A stretch of DNA of 6,256 nucleotides from Clostridiales bacterium (GTDB lineage: Bacteria; Bacillota; Clostridia; Lachnospirales; Lachnospiraceae): assembly GCA_015655565.1 (NCBI GenBank), contig JAATEU010000088.1:1-6256 (forward strand), in the 5' to 3' direction. The notes beneath the pieces were generated by a model. The model did no database searches, was not told where the DNA came from, and saw only the letters and a program-made list of their open reading frames with translations. The position numbers and the translations under genes were made by a program. This document shows, piece after piece, positions 1 through 5,531 of the stretch (the stretch's first letter is position 1; every line of letters begins with the position of its first letter).

Positions 1-1
1 A

Positions 2-319
2 GCAGAGATTGTTATTGACGGTGATGGTTTAGTATATGCGGATGGCGTATATATTGACAAGGTCTTAATAACTGATTTTGAAGATTATAATTATCTTAAA
101 AAACAGGGGGATACCATGTATACGGCTTTAGACGGAGCCAATGAAGTTACCGGTACGGCAGCAGTCCGTCAGGGTTATACGGAACAGTCCAATGTTAATG
201 TCATTTCTGAAATGGTTGATATGATTGCCATTTCCAGAGCTTATGAAGCAAACCAGAAGGTAATCCAGACAGTAGACGGTACATTGGACCTTGCGGTTAA
301 TTCAGTGGGGAAAATTTAA
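2..319 (+). CDS. flgF: Flagellar basal-body rod protein FlgF-type, C-terminal part (5' truncated by window edge)
   Basis: The frame is open from position 2 to the TAA at 317-319, giving 105 residues with no start in the window; the internal ATG at 116 is not a credible start because the family sequence runs unbroken through it. The C-terminus carries the axial-protein signature: GYTEQSNVNVISEMVDMI followed by SRAYEANQKVIQTVDGTLD, the flagellar basal-body rod C-terminal helix that packs in coiled-coil fashion in the rod. RAYEANQK followed by QTVDGTLD favours FlgF (FlhO in Bacillus) over FlgG, whose counterpart ends RAYEMNSK. It lies immediately upstream of flgG in the same direction, the usual flgF-flgG order. 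FlgF is a proximal rod subunit exported by the flagellar type III apparatus. The FlgF rather than generic hook-basal-body name is inference, since the N-terminal part is missing. Confidence 0.88.
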   Translation, partial: AEIVIDGDGLVYADGVYIDKVLITDFEDYNYLKKQGDTMYTALDGANEVTGTAAVRQGYTEQSNVNVISEMVDMIAISRAYEANQKVIQTVDGTLDLAVNSVGKI

Positions 320-334
320 TAAATACCACCGGAA

Positions 335-374
335 CCCGCATTTTCATGAAAAACATAGGAAAACAGCTTGCGGG
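335..374 (+). repeat. Small inverted repeat between flgF and flgG
   Basis: CCCGCA (335-340) is matched by TGCGGG (369-374), and the intervening DNA begins with the 12-bp perfect palindrome TTTTCATGAAAA (341-352). There is no T-run after it, so it is not a normal intrinsic terminator; it may be a processing or mRNA-stability structure. A TATAAT lies just downstream (393-398), but with only a poor -35 (TTGCGG, 19-bp spacer), so a separate flgG promoter is not supported. Confidence 0.3.
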
Positions 375-429
375 AGATAAGGGCTGGATCATTATAATAT
401 AACTATTACAAAAGAAAGAGGATAAGCTT

Positions 430-1245
430 ATGATGCGTTCGTTATGGACAGCAGCTTCCGGTATGATATCACAACAAACTAATGTGGATACTATTTCAAA
501 TAATTTAGCTAATATTAATACAACCGGATATAAGAAAGAAACTGCGCAATTTAAGTCACTGTTATATCAGACAATACAAGCCAATTCCACAGACAGCAAC
601 GGAGAGGATAAACCGTTAGGAATACAGGCCGGTCTGGGAGTTAAGAATTCCGCCATTATGTCCCAATATACCCAGGGAAGTTTATTGGAAACCGACAATG
701 ACTATGACTTTGCCATTCAGGGCGATGGTTTTTTCAGGGTACAGTTGGCTGACGGAAGTATAGGTTATACAAGAAATGGTTCCTTTGGTCTTTCCAATGG
801 TACCAATGGTACCACTTTAGCTACTTCGGAAGGATATCCCCTGCTGGATACCACAGGTACAGCGATAGTATTGGAGCCTGAGTTAAATACCTCCTTATTA
901 GAGTTTGATGAGTATGGTAATCTGATGTATCCGGATGCTGCCGGTGAACTGCAGTCACTTGGAATACAGATTAGTCTTGCACAATTTAACAATCCGGCCG
1001 GACTTGAAAAGACGTCTGACAGTTTATTAAAAGAATCAGCCGCTTCCGGAACGCCAAAACTGGAATCGGAGGATACGAATGTGAAGAAGAGTATCATAAA
1101 ACAAGGGTATTTGGAAAGCTCCAATGTTCAGGCTGTCAGTGAAATGGTAGATCTTATTGTTGCACAAAGAGCATATGAAATGAATTCAAAAACAATTACG
1201 GCAGCAGACAATATGTTACAGCAGGCCAATAATCTGCGTAATTAG
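430..1245 (+). CDS. flgG: Flagellar basal-body rod protein FlgG (distal rod)
   Basis: A complete 271-residue protein, close to the roughly 260 residues of enterobacterial FlgG. The N-terminus MMRSLWTAASGMISQQTN followed by SNNLANINTTGYKK (23-36) is the flagellar rod-protein N-terminal signature. Residues about 95-120 hold the conserved DFAIQGDGFFRV and YTRNGSF blocks. The C-terminus (226-271) has GYLESSNVQAVSEMVDLI and QRAYEMNSK, the axial C-terminal helix. FlgG polymerises into the distal rod between proximal rod and hook, and is exported through the flagellar type III system without a cleaved signal. AGAGG at 417-421 stands 8 nt before the first ATG, which favours 430 over the second ATG at 433. 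It sits 110 bp after flgF and 14 bp before the rod-binding gene, consistent with one operon. A 9-bp in-frame tandem duplication adds an NGTNGT stretch near residue 123-128. FlhP is the Bacillus name for the equivalent protein. Confidence 0.95.
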   Translation: MMRSLWTAASGMISQQTNVDTISNNLANINTTGYKKETAQFKSLLYQTIQANSTDSNGEDKPLGIQAGLGVKNSAIMSQYTQGSLLETDNDYDFAIQGDGFFRVQLADGSIGYTRNGSFGLSNGTNGTTLATSEGYPLLDTTGTAIVLEPELNTSLLEFDEYGNLMYPDAAGELQSLGIQISLAQFNNPAGLEKTSDSLLKESAASGTPKLESEDTNVKKSIIKQGYLESSNVQAVSEMVDLIVAQRAYEMNSKTITAADNMLQQANNLRN

Positions 1246-1259
1246 CAGGAGGTAAGGAT

Positions 1260-1592
1260 ATGAGTATAGCAATAGGAAACGATTCATTATTTGGTGCTAC
1301 GGCCGCCACACTGGATACCTCTGATAGTACCAGCAAACTTGAATCGAAATTAAACAGCAATTTAGATAACTCTACAGATGAAGAATTAATGGATGTATGT
1401 AAAAGCTTTGAATCTTATTTTGTTGAACAGTTGTTTAAAGAAATGAAGAAAACAGTTCCGGATAATGATGAAGATAATGAATACCTTAATTATTTCGGGG
1501 ATATGCTTTATCAGGAATATGCCGAAGATGTAACGGAAAGAGGAGATATAGGCATTGCACAGATGCTTTATGAATCCATGAAAAGAAATTAA
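1260..1592 (+). CDS. flgJ: FlgJ-type flagellar rod-binding protein, single domain
   Basis: A 110-residue protein matching the N-terminal rod-binding domain of FlgJ. After a low-complexity polar N-terminus (about 1-38) comes the conserved helix ELMDVCKSFESYFVEQLFKEMKK (about 42-64), then an acidic linker, YFGDMLYQEYAEDV and the typical end GDIGIAQMLYESMK. In enterobacteria FlgJ is about 313 residues because a peptidoglycan hydrolase domain follows; that domain is absent here, as is common in Gram-positive bacteria, so any wall-cutting activity must come from another protein. Its known role is as a rod cap or scaffold that supports polymerisation of rod subunits. AGGAGG (1247-1252) lies 7 nt before the ATG and only 14 bp separate it from flgG, so translation is probably linked. 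No T-rich terminator is seen after the stop. Use of the symbol flgJ is by domain homology. Confidence 0.88.
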   Translation: MSIAIGNDSLFGATAATLDTSDSTSKLESKLNSNLDNSTDEELMDVCKSFESYFVEQLFKEMKKTVPDNDEDNEYLNYFGDMLYQEYAEDVTERGDIGIAQMLYESMKRN

Positions 1593-1670
1593 GCAAAGCT
1601 GCGTAACAGGATAGAGCCAAGCAGGGTTGCGGACCCGGAATATTCGCTTTAACTAAAAATATATAAAATT

Positions 1671-1838
1671 CTGTCCCATAACTTAAGGTTTATTTGCGCC
1701 TGGAAAAAGACTGACCCTAACTCAGTTATTCTGTATTTATGACAAAAGGATGCCGGCAAGGTGTGCATTCTATTGGTTACAGGATGAGGGTTTATTACTA
1801 TTCCAGGTGCAATTATTCGGAGATAAGTTTTGGGGCAG
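1671..1838. repeat. 168-bp imperfect palindromic element (MITE-like or structured RNA)
   Basis: The ends are inverted copies: CTGTCCCATAACTT (1671-1684) against AAGTTTTGGGGCAG (1825-1838) agrees at 12 of 14 positions, and one of the two differences is a G-U pair in RNA. A second pair, TTGCGCCTGGAA (1694-1705) and TTCCAGGTGCAA (1801-1812), pairs over 12 positions with one G-U. Further nested pairs lie inside: ACCCT (1714-1718) with AGGGT (1787-1791), CTGTA (1731-1735) with TACAG (1778-1782), and AGGATGC (1747-1753) with GCATTCT (1765-1771). The nesting gives one long interrupted hairpin. It encodes no protein. Size, terminal inverted repeats and lack of coding suggest a miniature inverted-repeat transposable element, but no clear target-site duplication flanks it. 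A structured transcript is the alternative. Confidence 0.5.
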
Positions 1839-1839
1839 T

Positions 1840-1903
1840 CTTATATTAACCATAATGAAGACTTCGTTAATATAAATAACTTTGGGCTGGGGGTTAATAT
1901 AAG
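1840..1903. repeat. Three-copy AT-rich repeat forming alternative hairpins
   Basis: CTTATATTAACC at 1840-1851 is the exact reverse complement of GGTTAATATAAG at 1892-1903 (12 bp). Its core, TTATATTAAC (1841-1850), is also the exact complement of GTTAATATAA at 1866-1875 (10 bp). The first copy can therefore pair with either the second or the third, but not both. The second and third copies are direct repeats 27 bp apart. The set begins two bases after the palindromic element ends. It could be paired protein-binding sites or a transcript with alternative folds; no regulator is identifiable from the sequence. Confidence 0.5.
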
Positions 1904-1910
1904 GGCATCT

Positions 1911-1962
1911 GCCGGGGCGGCTGTTATTGCGCTGACACCAGGTATCTGTTTTTGCCGGGCGG
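1911..1962 (+). repeat. GC-rich near-direct repeat upstream of recD2
   Basis: TGCCGGGGCGG (1910-1920) and TGCCGGGCGG (1953-1962) differ only by one G and stand 43 bp apart in otherwise AT-rich DNA. Both are in the leader of recD2, the second ending 9 bp before the Shine-Dalgarno sequence. The function is unknown; chance is possible at this length. Confidence 0.3.
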
Positions 1963-1970
1963 CGTAATGA

Positions 1971-1977
1971 AAGGAGG
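1971..1977 (+). promoter_or_regulatory. Ribosome binding site fixing the TTG start of recD2
   Basis: AAGGAGG is a near-complete complement of the 16S rRNA 3' end and lies 11 nt before TTG at 1989. No ATG or GTG start stands at suitable spacing, and RecD2 homology begins directly after the TTG (SEILEGYVDKIVFRN). Confidence 0.8.
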
Positions 1978-1988
1978 CGGAAAATAAT

Positions 1989-4217
1989 TTGTCTGAAATC
2001 TTAGAGGGATATGTGGATAAAATAGTATTTCGTAATACGGAAAATGGTTATACTGTTTTGTCTTTAGTCAATGATGATTTGGAAATAACCTGTGTTGGAG
2101 CGTTTACTTTTATTGGTGAAGGAGAATTTATCCGTGCCACCGGAAATTATACCGCCCATCAATTATATGGGGAACAGTTCCAGGTCCAGAGTTATGAATT
2201 TAAAGAACCGGAGGATTTACAATCCATTGAGAAATATTTAGGCTCCGGAGCAATTAAGGGCATTGGAAATGCATTGGCGGCCCGTATTGTCAGAAAGTTT
2301 AAAAAAGATACTTTCCATATTATTGAAGAGGAACCGGAACGACTGGCAGAAGTGAAGGGTATCAGTGATAATATGGCCAGGGAAATTGCCAGACAATTTG
2401 ATAATAAAAAGGATATGCGGGGGGCAATGCTGTTTCTGCAGCAATTTGGGATCACGACTACCCTGGCGGTTAAAATATATAAAGAATATGGCGCTAAAAT
2501 GTACCAGGTTGTGAAGGAAAACCCCTATAAGCTGGCAGAGGACATTCATGGAATCGGATTTAAGCTTGCAGATGAAATTGCCGGAAAGATTGGTATTGGA
2601 ACGGATTCCGATTATCGGATAAAGGCCGGAATCTTATATATATTACTGCAGGGAAGCCAGGGAGGCCATGTATATTTGCCGGAGGAAGTGCTGGCAGCCA
2701 GAACGGCGGAGCTTTTAGGAGTAGATGTAAGCGGGCTGGAGCACCATATTATAGACTTAGCAATGGATAAAAAGCTGATTGTACGTGAAAGTAAGGGCGG
2801 GAAGCAGATATATGGAGCAAGTTTATTTTACCTGGAATTAAATTCAGCTAAGATGTTATGTGACCTGAACATTAAATATGATTTATCACTGACTGAAATT
2901 GATTATCGGTTAACCGCTGTTGAAAAGCAGTTTCAGATAGAATTAGATGAAATGCAGAGAACTGCAGTAGCAGAAGCTGCAAGGAACGGTCTGCTTATAT
3001 TAACGGGCGGACCCGGTACCGGTAAAACTACTACAATTAATGCGGTCATCCGCTTTTTTGAAGCGGAAGGAATGGATATCCTGTTAGCGGCACCTACCGG
3101 AAGAGCTGCTAAGAGAATGACGGAAACCACCGGATATGAGGCAAGGACAATTCACCGGTTATTGGAGATATCTAAAATGTCCGGTGATATAGAGAACAAA
3201 TTAATATTTGAAAGGAATGAAGGAAATCCCCTGGAAGCAGATGTTATCATTATTGATGAAATGTCCATGGTTGACATTAGTTTAATGCATGCTTTATTGC
3301 GGGCTATTATGGTTGGCACGAGACTGATTCTGGTGGGAGACGTGAACCAGCTTCCTTCCGTGGGGCCTGGTAATGTACTAAAGGATATCATTAACTCCCG
3401 CCATTTTAACGTAGTTAAATTAACTAAGATATTCAGACAGGCTACGGAAAGTGATATTATAGTGAATGCCCATAAGATTAATGCCGGCGAGGAGATTAAT
3501 CTGGATAATAAGAGCAAGGATTTTTTCCTGTTAAAAAGGGAGGATGTAAATGTTATCATCCAGGTTATTGTTACATTAGTACGTGATAAAATGCCTAAAT
3601 ATGTAAATGCCACATCCTTTGATATACAAGTATTAACCCCCATGAGAAAAGGGGAATTAGGAGTTGAACGGTTAAATCAGGTATTGCAGCAATATTTAAA
3701 TCCCCCGGCCGGGGATAGAAAGGAAAAAGAGTATCATAACTGTGTTTTCAGGGAAGGTGATAAGGTAATGCAGATTAAGAATAACTATCAGCTGACCTGG
3801 GAAAGCAAAAGCCGATATGGAATTACGGCGGAAAGCGGGACGGGTATTTTCAATGGTGATACCGGAGTTATTAAGGAAATTAATTTATTTGCAGAACTGG
3901 TAACCGTGGAATATGAGGAAGGAAGAATGGTTGAATACACCTTCGGCCAATTGGAAGAATTGGAGTTAGCGTATGCCATTACCATTCATAAATCTCAGGG
4001 CAGTGAGTATCCTGCGGTAGTTATGCCTTTATTAACAGGACCCAGGATGCTGTTTAACCGGAATCTTTTATATACGGCAGTAACGAGGGCAAAAAACTGC
4101 GTTACCATTGTCGGCAGCCAGGAAACCGTTCAAATGATGATTGACAATGAAAGTGAACAGCGCAGGTATTCCGGTCTTTCGGAGCGGATAAAGGAATTAT
4201 ATCAAAATCAGGAATAG
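1989..4217 (+). CDS. recD2: RecD2-type SF1B ATP-dependent DNA helicase
   Basis: A complete 742-residue protein in the RecD2/TraA-like family, within the usual 700-800 range. The N-terminal part (about 1-75) is the small beta-rich domain typical of RecD2. It is followed by helix-hairpin-helix segments near 85-105 (GSGAIKGIGNALA), 121-138 (EVKGISDNMA) and 182-203 (LAEDIHGIGFKLADEI). The helicase motor is intact: Walker A GGPGTGKT (340-347, Lys346), Walker B DVIIIDEMS (418-426, Asp423-Glu424), motif III GDVNQLPSVGPG (450-461), AITIHKSQGSEY (663-674) and the arginine-containing YTAVTRAK (695-702). RecD2 proteins move 5' to 3' on single-stranded DNA and act in repair and genome stability without RecB or RecC. 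The TTG start is chosen from the AAGGAGG site and the homology. The gene stands alone between two non-coding gaps, and its stop lies within a long stem-loop. No truncation or missing motif is seen. Confidence 0.95.
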   Translation: MSEILEGYVDKIVFRNTENGYTVLSLVNDDLEITCVGAFTFIGEGEFIRATGNYTAHQLYGEQFQVQSYEFKEPEDLQSIEKYLGSGAIKGIGNALAARIVRKFKKDTFHIIEEEPERLAEVKGISDNMAREIARQFDNKKDMRGAMLFLQQFGITTTLAVKIYKEYGAKMYQVVKENPYKLAEDIHGIGFKLADEIAGKIGIGTDSDYRIKAGILYILLQGSQGGHVYLPEEVLAARTAELLGVDVSGLEHHIIDLAMDKKLIVRESKGGKQIYGASLFYLELNSAKMLCDLNIKYDLSLTEIDYRLTAVEKQFQIELDEMQRTAVAEAARNGLLILTGGPGTGKTTTINAVIRFFEAEGMDILLAAPTGRAAKRMTETTGYEARTIHRLLEISKMSGDIENKLIFERNEGNPLEADVIIIDEMSMVDISLMHALLRAIMVGTRLILVGDVNQLPSVGPGNVLKDIINSRHFNVVKLTKIFRQATESDIIVNAHKINAGEEINLDNKSKDFFLLKREDVNVIIQVIVTLVRDKMPKYVNATSFDIQVLTPMRKGELGVERLNQVLQQYLNPPAGDRKEKEYHNCVFREGDKVMQIKNNYQLTWESKSRYGITAESGTGIFNGDTGVIKEINLFAELVTVEYEEGRMVEYTFGQLEELELAYAITIHKSQGSEYPAVVMPLLTGPRMLFNRNLLYTAVTRAKNCVTIVGSQETVQMMIDNESEQRRYSGLSERIKELYQNQE

Positions 4218-4259
4218 TGTGAAAAATACTTTGTATTTTTTATACTATTCCTGATTTGA
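4202..4259 (+). terminator. 58-nt stem-loop spanning the recD2 stop codon, possible transcript end
   Basis: The left arm (4202-4229) and right arm (4233-4259) pair almost completely around a TTT loop: TCAAAATCAGGAATAG with CTATTCCTGATTTGA (one bulged A), then TGTG with TATA (two G-U pairs), then AAAAATAC with GTATTTTT. The last four sense codons and the TAG of recD2 (4215-4217) are in the left arm. The T-run lies inside the right arm rather than after the hairpin, so this is not a standard intrinsic terminator. Its place at the 3' end of the gene, with a candidate promoter downstream, supports a role in ending or protecting the recD2 mRNA. The structure is certain; the role is inference. Confidence 0.45.
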
Positions 4260-4261
4260 GG

Positions 4262-4295
4262 CAGTACTGTATCTGCAAGCAGATGTGGCATGCCA
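4262..4295. repeat. Cluster of three short palindromes after recD2
   Basis: Three dyads follow one another within 34 bp: CAGTACTG (4262-4269), ATCTGC-AA-GCAGAT (4271-4284) and TGGCATGCCA (4286-4295). They directly follow the recD2 stem-loop. They could be overlapping binding sites or part of a larger fold; no function can be assigned. Confidence 0.35.
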
Positions 4296-4313
4296 TGGGA
4301 GTTAAAATATTTC

Positions 4314-4342
4314 GTGCAAGTTTTCCAGGATTGCGTTATAAT
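4314..4342 (+). promoter_or_regulatory. Candidate sigma-A promoter for the nucleotidyltransferase gene
   Basis: A perfect -10 TATAAT (4337-4342) has GTGCAA 17 bp upstream (4314-4319), which matches the TTGACA consensus at three of six positions. Transcription would leave a 5' leader of about 155 nt, AT-rich and without a recognised riboswitch. A second TATAAT at 4389-4394 has no usable -35. Confidence 0.35.
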
Positions 4343-4493
4343 GTAAGCAAAGAAAACTGCAGTGAACTCAAAAATGTTTATCTGAAAGTATAATAAACAA
4401 AAATAAAAATTCATAATAGGAACAAAGTTTTAATTACAACAGTGCGAAGGATAGATCATAATAAAAATTTGAAAAATATAGGGTATAAACGAA

Positions 4494-4498
4494 AGGGG
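4494..4498 (+). promoter_or_regulatory. Ribosome binding site choosing the ATG at 4505
   Basis: AGGGG lies 6 nt before ATG 4505. The frame is open upstream to a GTG at 4442, but those 21 codons lack a ribosome binding site at suitable distance and are lysine-rich and unlike the family; the conserved domain starts at NKTTLVIMAAGLGSRYGG. Confidence 0.75.
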
Positions 4499-4504
4499 AT
4501 TGTT

Positions 4505-5413
4505 ATGAACAAAACAACATTAGTAATTATGGCAGCCGGGTTAGGAAGCAGGTATGGCGGAATAAAACAGTTGGAACCGGTTGGTCCCGGTGGTGAAATT
4601 ATAATGGATTATTCCATTTATGATGCCATAGAAGCCGGATTTAATAAAGTGGTATTTATTATAAGAAAAGATTTGGAACAGGATTTTAAAGAAATTATAG
4701 GTAACCGTATTGCTAAAAGTATTGAAGTGGAATATGTTTTCCAGGAGCTTGACAATTTACCGGCAGGTTATAAAAAACCGGAAGACAGAACAAAACCCTG
4801 GGGAACCGGACAAGCAGTAATGAGTTGTATTGGAGTAGTACAGGAACCCTTTGCCGTAATTAATGCGGACGATTATTATGGTAAAGAAGCATTTGTTAAG
4901 GTCCATGATTACCTTGCAGCCATTAAGCCGGAATCCGATCATGATTTCTGCATGGCCGGATTTGTACTTGGCAATACTTTAAGTGAAAATGGTGCGGTTA
5001 CACGGGGCGTATGTAAAGTTGATGAGAAGGGGCTGCTTGCCGATATTGTTGAAACCAGGGAGATAAAACGCCAGGGCAATATTGCAGTTGCTTCAGACGG
5101 CAAAGGCGGAAAAATTAAGATTGATCTGAATAGCGCCGTATCCATGAATATGTGGGGATTTACACCCGGGCTGTTAAAAGAGCTTGAGGATGGATTTATA
5201 TCTTTTCTTGATGAACATGGAAACGAGCTGAAGTCGGAATATTTACTTCCGGAGGAAGTCGGCAGTCTGATTAAGAAAGGAAAAGCAACGGTGCGTGTAC
5301 TTACGTCAAATGATAAATGGTTTGGCGTCACCTATAAAGAAGATAAGCAAATAGTTGTAGAATCCTTCCGCGCATTAGTTGACCGTGGCATATATCCGGT
5401 TAAATTATTCTGA
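4505..5413 (+). CDS. Sugar-phosphate nucleotidyltransferase-like protein (NTP_transferase fold)
   Basis: A 302-residue protein with the N-terminal signature of nucleoside-diphosphate-sugar pyrophosphorylases: LVIMAAGLGSRYGGIKQLEPVG (6-27), where the glycine-rich loop with Arg16 and Lys21 normally binds the nucleotide. WGTGQAV (99-105) is the substrate-loop motif, and NADDYYG (120-126) carries the acidic pair Asp122-Asp123 expected to bind the metal. The C-terminal end (DKWFGVTYKEDKQIVVESF, then GIYP) is typical of a single-domain subfamily found in Clostridia and Bacteroidetes. It lacks the left-handed beta-helix acyltransferase domain of GlmU-type enzymes. The expected reaction is transfer of a nucleotidyl group from an NTP to a sugar or other phosphate, in the cytoplasm; neither substrate nor pathway can be read from the sequence, and the neighbours give no help. 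It probably forms its own transcription unit. The start is ATG 4505, supported by AGGGG. Confidence 0.88.
   Translation: MNKTTLVIMAAGLGSRYGGIKQLEPVGPGGEIIMDYSIYDAIEAGFNKVVFIIRKDLEQDFKEIIGNRIAKSIEVEYVFQELDNLPAGYKKPEDRTKPWGTGQAVMSCIGVVQEPFAVINADDYYGKEAFVKVHDYLAAIKPESDHDFCMAGFVLGNTLSENGAVTRGVCKVDEKGLLADIVETREIKRQGNIAVASDGKGGKIKIDLNSAVSMNMWGFTPGLLKELEDGFISFLDEHGNELKSEYLLPEEVGSLIKKGKATVRVLTSNDKWFGVTYKEDKQIVVESFRALVDRGIYPVKLF
5379..5406 (+). promoter_or_regulatory. Weak candidate promoter for comF inside the preceding gene's 3' end
   Basis: TTGACC (5379-5384, five of six consensus positions) is followed after 16 bp by TAAATT (5401-5406, four of six). It overlaps the last codons of the nucleotidyltransferase, so the match may simply reflect coding sequence. 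No better promoter is seen in the 118-bp gap before comF. Confidence 0.25.
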
Positions 5414-5431
5414 TATACTTTATATATATTG

Positions 5432-5476
5432 AAAAAAAGCTGTTTTATGCCCTGATTAAGTATTATGCCAAAACAG
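5432..5476 (-). terminator. Terminator-like inverted repeat readable on the minus strand
   Basis: CTGTTTT (5440-5446) pairs with AAAACAG (5470-5476) across a 23-nt loop. Read on the minus strand, the hairpin is followed by one base and then TTTTTTT (complement of 5432-5438); read on the plus strand, no T-run follows. No minus-strand gene is seen to need it. The stem is short and AT-rich, so support is weak. Confidence 0.25.
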
Positions 5477-5520
5477 GCGGCATTGTTTAACCTGGGGGCG
5501 GAAGTTATATAAAACTTACA

Positions 5521-5527
5521 GGGGGAG
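5521..5527 (+). promoter_or_regulatory. Ribosome binding site fixing the TTG start of comF
   Basis: GGGGGAG lies 4 nt before TTG 5532. ATG or GTG is not available at a suitable place, and the ComF-type N-terminus (LKTLIDIIYPIRCPICG) begins directly after this TTG. A short AAGTT-6-AACTT dyad (5502-5517) precedes it. Confidence 0.65.
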
Positions 5528-5531
5528 AAAT

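Larger units (their letters stand above)
1593..1988 (+). other. 396-bp intergenic region between flgJ and recD2, structured and non-coding
   Basis: No credible coding frame is seen on either strand. From left to right it holds a weak hairpin GGGT-5-ACCC (1624-1636), an AT-rich stretch (1641-1670), a 168-bp imperfect palindrome (1671-1838), three copies of GTTAATATAA or its complement (1841-1902), and two similar GC-rich blocks (1911-1920 and 1954-1962) before the recD2 ribosome binding site. There is no clear promoter with good -35 and -10 boxes and no hairpin followed by a T-run, so where the flagellar transcript ends and the recD2 transcript begins cannot be stated from the sequence. Confidence 0.7.

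Noticed and set aside
116..319. A separate 67-residue gene starting at ATG 116.
   Set aside because: The frame is open to position 2 and the upstream residues continue the rod-protein sequence, so it is the end of flgF; there is no gene boundary at 116.
368..398. TTGCGG with TATAAT as a promoter for flgG.
   Set aside because: The -35 matches only three positions and the spacer is 19 bp; flgG fits better as part of the flgF operon.
1590..1640. GCAAAGCT followed by AGAGCCAAGCAGGGTTGCGG resembles the second half of a c-di-GMP-I (GEMM) riboswitch, attractive next to flagellar genes.
   Set aside because: The first GCAAACC strand and the GGGACGC segment before GCAAAGC are missing, the spacing between the two parts is too short, and flgJ coding sequence occupies the place of the first stem. 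A covariance search with the GEMM-I model would settle it.
1773..1801. TTGGTT-17-TACTAT as a promoter for recD2.
   Set aside because: Both boxes are weak and lie inside the palindromic element; nothing else supports a start there.
3152..3643. A 163-codon open frame on the minus strand, and other minus-strand frames inside flgG, recD2, the nucleotidyltransferase and comF.
   Set aside because: They lie opposite strongly conserved coding regions, have no recognisable domains or credible ribosome binding sites, and are shadows of the plus-strand genes.
4442..4504. Upstream GTG extension of the nucleotidyltransferase by 21 residues.
   Set aside because: No ribosome binding site at proper distance, composition unlike the family, and a good AGGGG site 6 nt before ATG 4505.
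5039..5047. GCCGATAT-like -10 of a flagellar sigma-D promoter (also near 3810).
   Set aside because: No TAAA box at the required 14-16 bp spacing, and both sites lie within well-conserved coding sequence.
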